Assembly: GCA_014304965.1 (NCBI GenBank)
Contig: JACRTZ010000280.1
Location: 1 to 16,235 of the forward strand
Direction: 5' to 3'
Length of the DNA: 16,235 nt
From: Vulcanimicrobiota bacterium
Lineage (GTDB): Bacteria > Vulcanimicrobiota > Vulcanimicrobiia > Vulcanimicrobiales > Vulcanimicrobiaceae
The notes beneath the pieces were generated by a model. The model made no database searches and was not told where the DNA came from. It saw nothing but the letters and a program-made list of their open reading frames with translations. Below are positions 1-6,048 of this stretch, one piece after another. Both the position numbers and the translations under genes were made by a program. Each line of letters begins with the position of its first letter. Within the stretch, counting starts at the first letter, position 1.

Positions 1-80
1 TCGTGGTGCTATCGGTCGCGGCGAATTCGGTCCTAAGCGCGATCGAGCGCCGCCTCGCGCGCTACCGCTCGCTCGCATGA
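1..80 (+). CDS. C-terminal fragment of a probable ABC transporter permease
   Basis: Only the last 25 codons are in the window; the reading frame starts at base 3 and ends with TGA at 78-80. The visible end reads VVLSVAANSVLSAIERRLARYR and a few more residues: a hydrophobic stretch followed by an Ala-Asn/Ile-Glu-Arg-Arg tail, which is how the last membrane helix of NitT/TauT/SsuC-type permeases commonly ends. The next gene, itself such a permease, ends in a comparable way (NALFFAWERR). Its TGA overlaps the ATG of that gene (ATGA), so the two are almost certainly co-translated. If the call is right, the transporter has two different permease subunits. With so few residues, the family assignment rests mostly on context. 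Confidence 0.6.
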   Translation, partial: VVLSVAANSVLSAIERRLARYRSLA

Positions 81-850
81 GTCATGGGGTAACGCTCGGG
101 CGACTCGGCCTCGCGGTTGCATTCTTCGCTGTATGGCAAATCGCGAGCGCAACCTTTGCGAGCTATGTGTTGCCTTCGCCGCTCGTGACCGCGCAGACGG
201 TCGTGACGGGCATTCGCGAAGGCTGGCTCGTCGGCGCGACGCTGGTTACCCTGAAAGAAACGATTCCCGCCTTCTTGATCGCCGCGACCACCGGTTTCGC
301 GCTCGGGGTGTTGCTCGGCGTCAGCCGTTTTTGGGGCAGCGTGTTCGAGCCGATGATCCTCGGTACGTACGCGATTCCGAAGATCACGCTCTATCCGATC
401 TTTCTGTTGGTCTTCAAGGTGGGCAGCGCTTCGAAGATTGCGTTCGGCTTCTTTCACGGCGTGTTTCCGATTCAAATCGTCTCGCAAGCAGCGACCGCAA
501 ATTTGAATCCCGTTTTTCTCAAGGTAGCGCGCACCTTGGGGTTGTCGCCCTGGCAGATCGCGGTGCACGTCGTCATGCCCGCAATCTTCCCGGCGCTGAT
601 CGTCGGCTTGCGGCTCGCGTTCAGCCTGACGTTCATCGGGGTCGTTCTTGGCGAAATGATTGCCAGTAACGCCGGTCTGGGCTTCTTGCTGAGCGCGTCG
701 GACGCAACCTTCGATCTCAAACGCACGCTCGCGGTGCTGGTCGTGCTCGCGGTCATCGGCGTCGGCGCGAACGCGCTCTTCTTCGCATGGGAGCGGCGAA
801 TGACTCCGCTGCGTGCAGGGATGCCTGAGTTGGACGTCGCCCGCAAATAG
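77..850 (+). CDS. ABC transporter permease, NitT/TauT/SsuC type
   Basis: A 257-residue inner-membrane protein, the usual length for BPD_transp_1 permeases of the nitrate/sulfonate/taurine group. Hydrophobic helices lie near residues 8-30, 60-82, 92-113, 120-140, 170-195 and 215-237. The cytoplasmic EAA loop, which docks on the ATPase, is clear at about 151-170 (ARTLGLSPWQIAVHVVMPAI). The preceding SPLVTAQTV and following LGEMIASNAGLGFLL segments also fit this group. The ATG lies inside the stop of the upstream fragment (ATGA) and has no good Shine-Dalgarno of its own, which points to translational coupling. Neither the ATPase nor the binding protein is in the window, so they are presumably upstream. 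The substrate cannot be read from this subunit; sulfonates, pyrimidine or thiamine precursors and other small anions are all possible. Confidence 0.9.
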   Translation: MSHGVTLGRLGLAVAFFAVWQIASATFASYVLPSPLVTAQTVVTGIREGWLVGATLVTLKETIPAFLIAATTGFALGVLLGVSRFWGSVFEPMILGTYAIPKITLYPIFLLVFKVGSASKIAFGFFHGVFPIQIVSQAATANLNPVFLKVARTLGLSPWQIAVHVVMPAIFPALIVGLRLAFSLTFIGVVLGEMIASNAGLGFLLSASDATFDLKRTLAVLVVLAVIGVGANALFFAWERRMTPLRAGMPELDVARK

Positions 851-858
851 CAGTACTC

Positions 859-938
859 GGAAACGGCGCCCAAGCAGGCAACGTGAGGGGCGCCTTCCAA
901 GAGCCTGGACTCGCGCGTTGCTCGGTTGCCGATACGCG
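859..938 (+). promoter_or_regulatory. Two-hairpin leader ahead of the dehydrogenase operon
   Basis: The 107 bases between the permease stop and the chosen E1 alpha start hold two foldable elements. In the first, GGAA (859-862) and GGCGCCC (865-871) pair with GGGCGCC (888-894) and TTCC (895-898), giving 11 base pairs with a 2-base bulge and a 16-base loop. In the second, CGCGT (914-918) pairs with ACGCG (934-938), and nested inside TCGG (922-925) pairs with CCGA (929-932). No T-run follows either, so neither is a standard intrinsic terminator. The second ends only 7 bases before the ribosome binding site. I could not match it to a riboswitch class I know. It may be a regulatory leader, an mRNA-stability element or a Rho-associated structure. 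Confidence 0.5.
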
Positions 939-945
939 GGACGCC

Positions 946-960
946 GGAGGATGTTGGTTG
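946..960 (+). promoter_or_regulatory. Ribosome binding site that sets a TTG start for E1 alpha
   Basis: GGAGG at 946-950 is followed 7 bases later by an in-frame TTG at 958. The farther-upstream GTG at 883 lacks a good Shine-Dalgarno, lies inside the hairpin described above, and would add 25 residues that do not resemble the family's N-terminus. An ATG at 951 is in another frame, is only one base from GGAGG and stops after four codons (MLVG). Confidence 0.7.
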
Positions 961-2046
961 GCTAAACTTCTGGGATCGCCGGACGCGACGCGGCGCGAAC
1001 GCGGTCTCGCACTTCTGCGAACGATGATTCGCATCCGCGTGCTCGAGGAGGGGCTCGAAAAGCATTTCCTCGGCGGCGACATTCCCGGATTCGCGCACCT
1101 CTCCATCGGACAGGAGGCGGTCGCTGCCGGCGCGTGCGCGCAATTGCGCCGCGACGACTCGATCGCGTCTACGCATCGGGGCCACGGTCACACGCTCGCC
1201 AAAGGCACGGCGATGCGTCCGATGGTGGCCGAATTGTTCGCGCGCTCGACAGGCGTGTGCCGCGGTAAGGGCGGATCGATGCATATTGCCGACTTCTCGA
1301 TGGGCATGCTCGGCGCGAACGGTGTCGTGGCGGGCGGTTTCGGTTTGGTCGCGGGCGCCGCATTGTCGGCCGTGCAACGCAAGACCGATCAAGTCGCGCT
1401 CTGTTTCTTCGGCGACGGCGCGACCAATCGCGGCCCGTTTCACGAAAACCTGAATCTGTGCGCCGTCTGGAACCTGCCGGCCATCTTCGTCCTGGAGAAC
1501 AATCGGTACGCCTCGACGACGTCGACCGCCGAGACGATGAAGATCGCCGACGTCGCGTTGCGCGCCGCCGGTTACGGCATTCCGTCGCGCATCGTGGACG
1601 GCTTCGACGCCTTCGAGGTTGCCGACGCCGTCGGCGAAGCGGTGCAACGCGCGCGGAGCGGCGGCGGCCCGACCTTCGTGGAGTGCAAGACGTATCGCGC
1701 TCGCGGACATTTCATCGGCGACCCCGAGCGCTACCGCGAAAAAAGCGAAGTACACGGCGTGATGAGCGTTTCGGACCCGATTGCCCGGATGCAACTCTCG
1801 CTCGGGGAAGCGCTCGAGCCGGCGGAATTCGAGCAGCTCTGGCAGGCGGCGCGCGAGGAATTTGCCGACGCGGTCGCTTTTGCAAAGAGCTCGCCCGCTC
1901 CGGACGCGAGCGACGCATTTTTTGGCGCGTTTTCAGGCGATCGCGAGGAGGGCAACCCCGTGCGCCGCATCGAGGCGCGCGAGCGCGACGCGATGCTGCC
2001 CTTCGCACCGAACGTCGGACCGGGCTCGCAAGGGAGCGGACACTGA
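958..2046 (+). CDS. Thiamine-diphosphate-dependent 2-oxoacid/acetoin dehydrogenase, E1 alpha subunit
   Basis: This is the alpha half of the cytosolic E1 heterotetramer. It cleaves a 2-oxo compound (pyruvate, a branched 2-oxoacid or acetoin) on thiamine diphosphate and passes the acyl group to lipoyl-E2. From the TTG start it has 362 residues, a normal length. The diphosphate/Mg site runs from GDGATN (152-157) to ENN (180-182). Family hallmarks include IPGFAHLSIGQEA (42-54), STHRGHGH (71-78), GKGGSMHI (103-110), MLGANG (117-122) and the substrate loop YRARGHFIGDPERYR (246-260). The STHRGHGH...KGGSMHIAD...MLGANG pattern is closest in my memory to AcoA-type acetoin dehydrogenases, but pyruvate dehydrogenase alpha subunits share most of it. 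Its TGA overlaps the ATG of the beta subunit (TGATG), consistent with equal production. Confidence 0.93.
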   Translation: MAKLLGSPDATRRERGLALLRTMIRIRVLEEGLEKHFLGGDIPGFAHLSIGQEAVAAGACAQLRRDDSIASTHRGHGHTLAKGTAMRPMVAELFARSTGVCRGKGGSMHIADFSMGMLGANGVVAGGFGLVAGAALSAVQRKTDQVALCFFGDGATNRGPFHENLNLCAVWNLPAIFVLENNRYASTTSTAETMKIADVALRAAGYGIPSRIVDGFDAFEVADAVGEAVQRARSGGGPTFVECKTYRARGHFIGDPERYREKSEVHGVMSVSDPIARMQLSLGEALEPAEFEQLWQAAREEFADAVAFAKSSPAPDASDAFFGAFSGDREEGNPVRRIEARERDAMLPFAPNVGPGSQGSGH

Positions 2047-3035
2047 TGGCCCGCACGATCAGCTTCAGCGATGCGACGCTGGAAGCCATGCAAGAAGAGA
2101 TGCGCCGCGATCCGACCGTCTTCTTGATGGGCGAAGACATCGCGAAGCAAGGCGGCATCTTCGGCCAGTTCAAAGGCCTGCCGCAAGAGTTCGGCTTCGA
2201 CCGCGTGCGCGACACGCCGATTTCCGAAGCGGCGCTGGTCGGCGCCGGCGTCGGCGCGGCGCTGACGGGGTGCCGTCCGGTCGTGGACATGCACTTTGCG
2301 GATTTTATCACCTGCGCGATGGACGAGGTCGTCAATCAAGCCGCCAAGCTGCGCTACATGTTCGGCGAGCAATGCGCCGTCCCGATGACGCTGCGCGCGC
2401 CCGACGGCATCACGAAATCGGCGGGCTCCCAACATTCGCAATCGCTCGAAGCGTGGTTCGTGCACACGCCGGGGCTCGAAGTCGTCATTCCGGCCGATGC
2501 GGAAGACGCCAAAGGCTTGCTCAAAGCCGCGATCCGCAGCGACAACCCGACGCTGTATTTCGAACACAAAGTGCTGTTCCCGCAGAAGGGCGCCGTCCCC
2601 GACGACGACGACTTCGTCGTGCCCATCGGCAGAGCGAAGACCATGCGCGAAGGCGGCGACGTAGCGATCGTCACCTACGGCATCACGGTGGGCCGCGCCC
2701 TCGACGCCGCGGCGCAGCTCGAAGCTGAGGGCATCGAAGCGACCGTCATCAACCTGCGCACGCTGTGGCCGCTCGATTACGATGCGCTCGCGAACGTCGC
2801 GGCGCGCACGCATCGCGTGGTCGTCGTGCACGAAGCCGTGAAGATCGGTGGCATCGGCGGGGAGATCGCGGCGTTCCTCGGCGAGCACTGCTTTGATGAT
2901 TTGGACGCGCCCGTCGTTCGGCTGGGAGCCGCGCACGTGCCGGTTCCGTTCGCGCCGATTCTGCAAGAAGCGATGTATCCGAAAGCGCCGATGATCGCCG
3001 ACGCCGCGCGCAAGCTCGTGCGGCGCGAGCTGTAA
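2046..3035 (+). CDS. Thiamine-diphosphate-dependent 2-oxoacid/acetoin dehydrogenase, E1 beta subunit
   Basis: A 329-residue protein that pairs with the alpha subunit to complete the E1 active site. It carries the transketolase-like pyrimidine-binding domain (about 1-180) and the C-terminal transketolase domain (about 195-320). Recognisable motifs are LMGEDIAKQGGIFG (27-40), DTPISEAALVGAGVGAA (56-72), where E61 is the expected cofactor-activating glutamate, HFADFI (83-88), GSQHSQSLEAWF (127-138), GLEVVIPA (143-150) and LRTLWPLD. The start is the ATG overlapping the alpha stop, with AGGGAG 10 bases upstream. A run of four Asp (186-189) is unusual but lies in a surface loop of the family. E2 begins 6 bases after its stop. 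Confidence 0.94.
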   Translation: MARTISFSDATLEAMQEEMRRDPTVFLMGEDIAKQGGIFGQFKGLPQEFGFDRVRDTPISEAALVGAGVGAALTGCRPVVDMHFADFITCAMDEVVNQAAKLRYMFGEQCAVPMTLRAPDGITKSAGSQHSQSLEAWFVHTPGLEVVIPADAEDAKGLLKAAIRSDNPTLYFEHKVLFPQKGAVPDDDDFVVPIGRAKTMREGGDVAIVTYGITVGRALDAAAQLEAEGIEATVINLRTLWPLDYDALANVAARTHRVVVVHEAVKIGGIGGEIAAFLGEHCFDDLDAPVVRLGAAHVPVPFAPILQEAMYPKAPMIADAARKLVRREL

Positions 3036-3041
3036 GCAACG

Positions 3042-4208
3042 ATGCCGGTCGAGATCGTCATGCCGAAACTCGGCTTGACCATGGATGCGGGCACGATCGG
3101 ACGCTGGCTCAAAGCGCCCGGCGAAACCGTGCGCGAGGGCGAGCCGCTGCTCGAGGTCTCGACCGACAAGATCACCTACGAAGTCGCGTCGCCGGCAAGC
3201 GGCATCCTGTCAGATGCGCGTGGCGGCGAAGGTGACGAATTCGCGTGCGGCGCCGTACTCGGCACGATCGGCGTCGCGGGTGAGGCTGCGGAAGCGCCGC
3301 CTGCGAACGATTTTCGGGCCGCGGAGCACTCGGTGCAGCCGCTCGAATCGCCGCGCGTCGTCGCACCCGTTCACCTCGCGAATGCCGGCGGCAACGGCAC
3401 CCGCGTCGTCGCGTCGCCCGCGGCTCGCAAACTCGCCCGCGAGAGCGGTGTATCGCTGCAAGGACTGCGCGGAAGCGGCCCGCACGGGCGCATCACGCTG
3501 CACGACGTGACCGCGAAGGCGCGCGCATCTTCCGGCGCGCCCGCTTCGGCGCGAGACGAATTCCCGCCGCGTCTCCCGCCCGCGCGCCGAGCGATTTATA
3601 AGAAGATGACCGAGGTCGGACGTCTGCCGCTCGCGCAGGTCGAGACGACCGCTTGGGTGGACGCGCTGGCCGCGCTGATCCGCGCGAACGGCGACATCGG
3701 CTGGACGGCGTTTGCGGTGTATGCCGCCGCGCGCCTGCTGCTCGACCATGCGGAGTTGCGCACCGACGCTTCGACCGGCGCCCCGTTCGAACGCATTTCG
3801 ATCGGCATCGCTGCCGATACGCCCCACGGCCTGATCGTTCCGGTCGTCCGCGACGCCGAACGGCGAACGCTCGCGGACGTGCAACGCGAGATCGGCCGGC
3901 TGGCGGCTGCGGCGCGCGCAGGTTCTCTATCGCCTGACGACGTCGGCAGCGCTGCATTTTCCATCTCCAATGTCGGGCCGCAACGCGTCGAACGCGTCGC
4001 GCCCCTGCCGGATCCTCCGCAGACGGCCATCCTCGGACTCGGCGCGGTGACGCAACGGCCGTCCGTCGCGGCCTCAGGTCAGATCGTTGCCGCGCACGCG
4101 ATGATGTGCGTGCTCACGTTCGACCACCGCTTCGTGGACGGCGCGCCGGCCGCGCGCTTTCTGGCCGCCTTCGCCGCTTCGTGCGCGGATCCGGGACGGT
4201 TCTTGTAA
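3042..4208 (+). CDS. Dihydrolipoamide acyltransferase (E2) of the 2-oxoacid/acetoin dehydrogenase complex
   Basis: The core subunit: it carries the acyl group on lipoyl-lysine and transfers it to CoA. Three domains are visible in 388 residues. One lipoyl domain spans about 1-78, with the lipoylated K43 in STDKITYEV. A peripheral-subunit-binding domain spans about 122-157 (ASPAARKLARESGV, then GSGPHGRI), followed by an Ala/Ser/Pro linker. The catalytic domain spans about 178-388, with FSISNVG, PPQTAILGLG and the active-site DHRFVDG (H362, D366). It is at the short end for the family because it has a single lipoyl domain and a trimmed catalytic N-terminus. The binding domain implies an E3 partner, and no E3 gene lies in this window. 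The TAA overlaps the next ATG (TAATG). Confidence 0.93.
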   Translation: MPVEIVMPKLGLTMDAGTIGRWLKAPGETVREGEPLLEVSTDKITYEVASPASGILSDARGGEGDEFACGAVLGTIGVAGEAAEAPPANDFRAAEHSVQPLESPRVVAPVHLANAGGNGTRVVASPAARKLARESGVSLQGLRGSGPHGRITLHDVTAKARASSGAPASARDEFPPRLPPARRAIYKKMTEVGRLPLAQVETTAWVDALAALIRANGDIGWTAFAVYAAARLLLDHAELRTDASTGAPFERISIGIAADTPHGLIVPVVRDAERRTLADVQREIGRLAAAARAGSLSPDDVGSAAFSISNVGPQRVERVAPLPDPPQTAILGLGAVTQRPSVAASGQIVAAHAMMCVLTFDHRFVDGAPAARFLAAFAASCADPGRFL

Positions 4209-4945
4209 TGGCGCGCGACCATACGCCCGTTGCGGTCGTCACCGGCGGCGGCAGCGGCATCGGCAAAGCGCTGTGTGCGGTCCTGGCGCGCGAGGGCTGG
4301 TCCGTCGCTGTTGCCGATCGCGACGCGGCCGCCGCCGAAACGGTCGCGCGCGAAGTGGGCGGTTTCGCGCATTCGGTGGACGTGGCGGACGAAACGTCGG
4401 TCGGCGCCTTGTTCGCTGCGGTTGCCGCGAAGTTCGGCCGGCTTGACGGGCTCGCGACCTCGGCCGGCGTCGTTGACACCACGCCGTTTGCGGACATCAG
4501 CGTTGCGACGTTCGAACGCGTGCACGCGGTCAACGTGATCGGCACGTTTTTATGCATTCGCGAAGCGGCCAAAAAGATGCAGCGCGGCGGCCGCATGTGC
4601 ACGGTCGCGAGCGTTGCCGGCAAGCGTGGCGGCGGACTGTCGGGAACCGCGGCGTATGCCGCGAGCAAAGGCGCCGTCCTTGCACTCTCGCGCAGCGCCG
4701 CGCGCTCGCTTGCGGCTCAGGGGATCACCGTGAACTGTGTCGCGCCCGGCGCGACGCTGACCCCCATGCTCGCCGAACGGTTTAACGATCTGGAGCACCG
4801 CCGCCGCGTCGAAGGCATGACGCTGCTCGGACGCTCCGCGGAGCCTGCCGAGATCGCCGAAGCGATCGCGTGGCTTCTTTCCCCGCGCTCGTCATTCGTC
4901 GCCGGAGAGACGTTGACGATCGACGGCGGCCTCATGCTCGACTAA
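4208..4945 (+). CDS. SDR-family NAD(P)-dependent oxidoreductase
   Basis: A classical short-chain dehydrogenase of 245 residues that interconverts a hydroxyl and a carbonyl using NAD(P). The nucleotide-binding TGGGSGIG is at 12-19, and the aspartate after beta-strand 2 (ADRD, 36-39) favours NAD over NADP. The catalytic set is N109, S135 (TVASVAG), Y150 and K154 (YAASK). The common NNAG is TSAG here (84-87), a tolerated variant. The end is typical (SSFVAGETLTIDGG). The ATG overlapping the E2 stop was chosen over an upstream GTG that would sit 34 codons inside E2. From its place between the E2 and TRAP genes, it probably makes the keto substrate for E1 from an imported hydroxy compound, or reduces it (butanediol/acetoin-like). 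The substrate itself is not readable. Confidence 0.92.
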   Translation: MARDHTPVAVVTGGGSGIGKALCAVLAREGWSVAVADRDAAAAETVAREVGGFAHSVDVADETSVGALFAAVAAKFGRLDGLATSAGVVDTTPFADISVATFERVHAVNVIGTFLCIREAAKKMQRGGRMCTVASVAGKRGGGLSGTAAYAASKGAVLALSRSAARSLAAQGITVNCVAPGATLTPMLAERFNDLEHRRRVEGMTLLGRSAEPAEIAEAIAWLLSPRSSFVAGETLTIDGGLMLD

Positions 4946-4961
4946 AAAGGAGATTTTCACC
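4946..4961 (+). promoter_or_regulatory. Strong ribosome binding site of dctP
   Basis: AAAGGAG at 4946-4952 lies 9 bases before ATG 4962, directly after the SDR stop. It is the best Shine-Dalgarno in the operon, fitting the need for excess periplasmic binding protein over the other subunits. Confidence 0.7.
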
Positions 4962-5981
4962 ATGACCGACCGCAGAGTATCCCGGAGCCGCTTCATTGCG
5001 GGAACCGCCGCCACGTTCGCATCGATCGCCATCGTCAAGAGGGCGGCGCGGGCCGCCGACTGGACCTATAAGTACGCGAGCAACGTTTCCGTCGACCATC
5101 CGCTCAACGTGCAGATGCGCCAGTGCTGGACCGCGGTCAAAGCGGAGACCAAAGGCCGCCTTGACGTGCAGATGTTCCCGAACAACCAGCTTGGCGGCGA
5201 CACCGCCGTCTTGCAGCAGTTGCGCTCGGGCGCGGTGCAGTTCTTCACGCTCGACGGCGGCATTCTTCAATCGGTCGTGCCGGTCGCGGCCATTCAAGGC
5301 GTCGGCTTCGCGTTCAAGGATTCTGCAGAGGCCTTCCGCGCGCTCGACGGTGCCCTCGGCGATCACGTTCGCGGCGAAATTACCAAAGCCGGATTCTACG
5401 TGCACCCCAAGATGTGGGAAAACGGGATGCGCCAGATCACCTCGTCCACGCGACCCATCAAAACGGCGGCGGACTTGCAGGGCTTCAAAATTCGCACGCC
5501 CGCCGGCGAACTGTGGGTGGATCTCTTCAAGTCGCTCGGCGCATCGCCGGGTCCGCTCAACTTCAACGAAGTGTACACCGCGCTGCAGACCAAAGTGTTC
5601 GAGGGCCAAGAGAACCCGTACGCGATCATTGACGTCGCGCGCTTGTACGAAGTCCAGAAATACCTGAGCGTGACGAATCACATGTGGTCGGCCTTCCATT
5701 TCCTAGGCAACCCCGACGCCTGGAAGGCGCTGCCGCCCGACGTGCAGGCCGTCGTCGAGAGAAACCTCAGCAAGTACGCGCTGCTGCAACGACGCGCGAC
5801 ACAACTGCGCAACGATACGCTCGCCGAAAAGCTCGCGCGGCGCGGCATGGCGATCAATCGCGCCGACACGAGCGGTTTTCGCATGAAGCTGTCGTCGTCG
5901 GGTTTTTACACGCGCTGGAAAGGAAAATTCGGCGAGCAGGCTTGGAGTCTCTTAGAGAAGAGCTCGGGAAAGCTGGCCTGA
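4962..5981 (+). CDS. dctP: TRAP transporter solute-binding protein (DctP family)
   Basis: The periplasmic receptor of a tripartite ATP-independent transporter, 339 residues. It starts with a signal peptide (RRVSRSRFIAG, a hydrophobic run to about 25, then Ala-rich to about 32). The Arg-rich start plus F-I resembles a Tat signal, but the exact SRRxFLK motif is not met. Mature-domain hallmarks are NVSVDHPLN (41-49), MFPNNQLGGD (71-80), GMRQITSSTRPIKTAADLQGFKIRTP (residues 155-180) and FNEVYTALQTKVFEGQENP (201-219). R157 and R178 match the conserved arginines; in known structures the second clamps a ligand carboxylate. That supports an organic acid as ligand but does not name it. It is followed by the fused membrane subunits after a 67-base gap with a hairpin. 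Confidence 0.93.
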   Translation: MTDRRVSRSRFIAGTAATFASIAIVKRAARAADWTYKYASNVSVDHPLNVQMRQCWTAVKAETKGRLDVQMFPNNQLGGDTAVLQQLRSGAVQFFTLDGGILQSVVPVAAIQGVGFAFKDSAEAFRALDGALGDHVRGEITKAGFYVHPKMWENGMRQITSSTRPIKTAADLQGFKIRTPAGELWVDLFKSLGASPGPLNFNEVYTALQTKVFEGQENPYAIIDVARLYEVQKYLSVTNHMWSAFHFLGNPDAWKALPPDVQAVVERNLSKYALLQRRATQLRNDTLAEKLARRGMAINRADTSGFRMKLSSSGFYTRWKGKFGEQAWSLLEKSSGKLA

Positions 5982-6014
5982 CATAGTAACCGGCGCCGCG
6001 ACCGCCGGAACGGA

Positions 6015-6040
6015 TCCGCCGGCGCTGCGGCGCCGGTGGA
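6015..6040 (+). promoter_or_regulatory. Intercistronic hairpin between dctP and dctQM
   Basis: TCCGCCGGCGC (6015-6025) pairs with GCGCCGGTGGA (6030-6040) around a TGCG loop. It has 11 pairs, one of them G-T, and no T-run. It sits 8 bases before the GTG start of the permease. Such structures often protect the upstream message or limit read-through, leaving the binding protein in excess; closeness to the start codon could also lower dctQM translation. Confidence 0.6.
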
Positions 6041-6048
6041 CGGCCGGG

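Noticed and set aside
883..957. N-terminal extension of E1 alpha from GTG 883
   Set aside because: The GTG lies inside a hairpin and has poor ribosome binding; the extra residues are not family-like, while GGAGG plus TTG 958 fits well.
851..957. Leader as a thiamine, SAM, SAH, glycine or c-di-GMP riboswitch
   Set aside because: I looked for the conserved core strings of these classes and did not find them; only generic hairpins are supported.
472..2966. Long minus-strand open frames under the permease and E1 genes
   Set aside because: They are mirror frames produced by GC-rich codon use; the products are His/Arg/Asp-rich and fit no family, while the plus strand encodes clear enzymes.
1458..3035. 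A long frame running from inside E1 alpha into E1 beta that could be taken as one 525-residue protein
   Set aside because: The first part is Arg-rich noise in the wrong frame of E1 alpha; only the part from ATG 2046 matches a family.
958..4208. Firm naming of the complex as acetoin dehydrogenase (acoABC)
   Set aside because: E1 alpha leans that way, but pyruvate and branched-chain enzymes share the same motifs, and no acetoin-specific regulator or E3 is present in the window.
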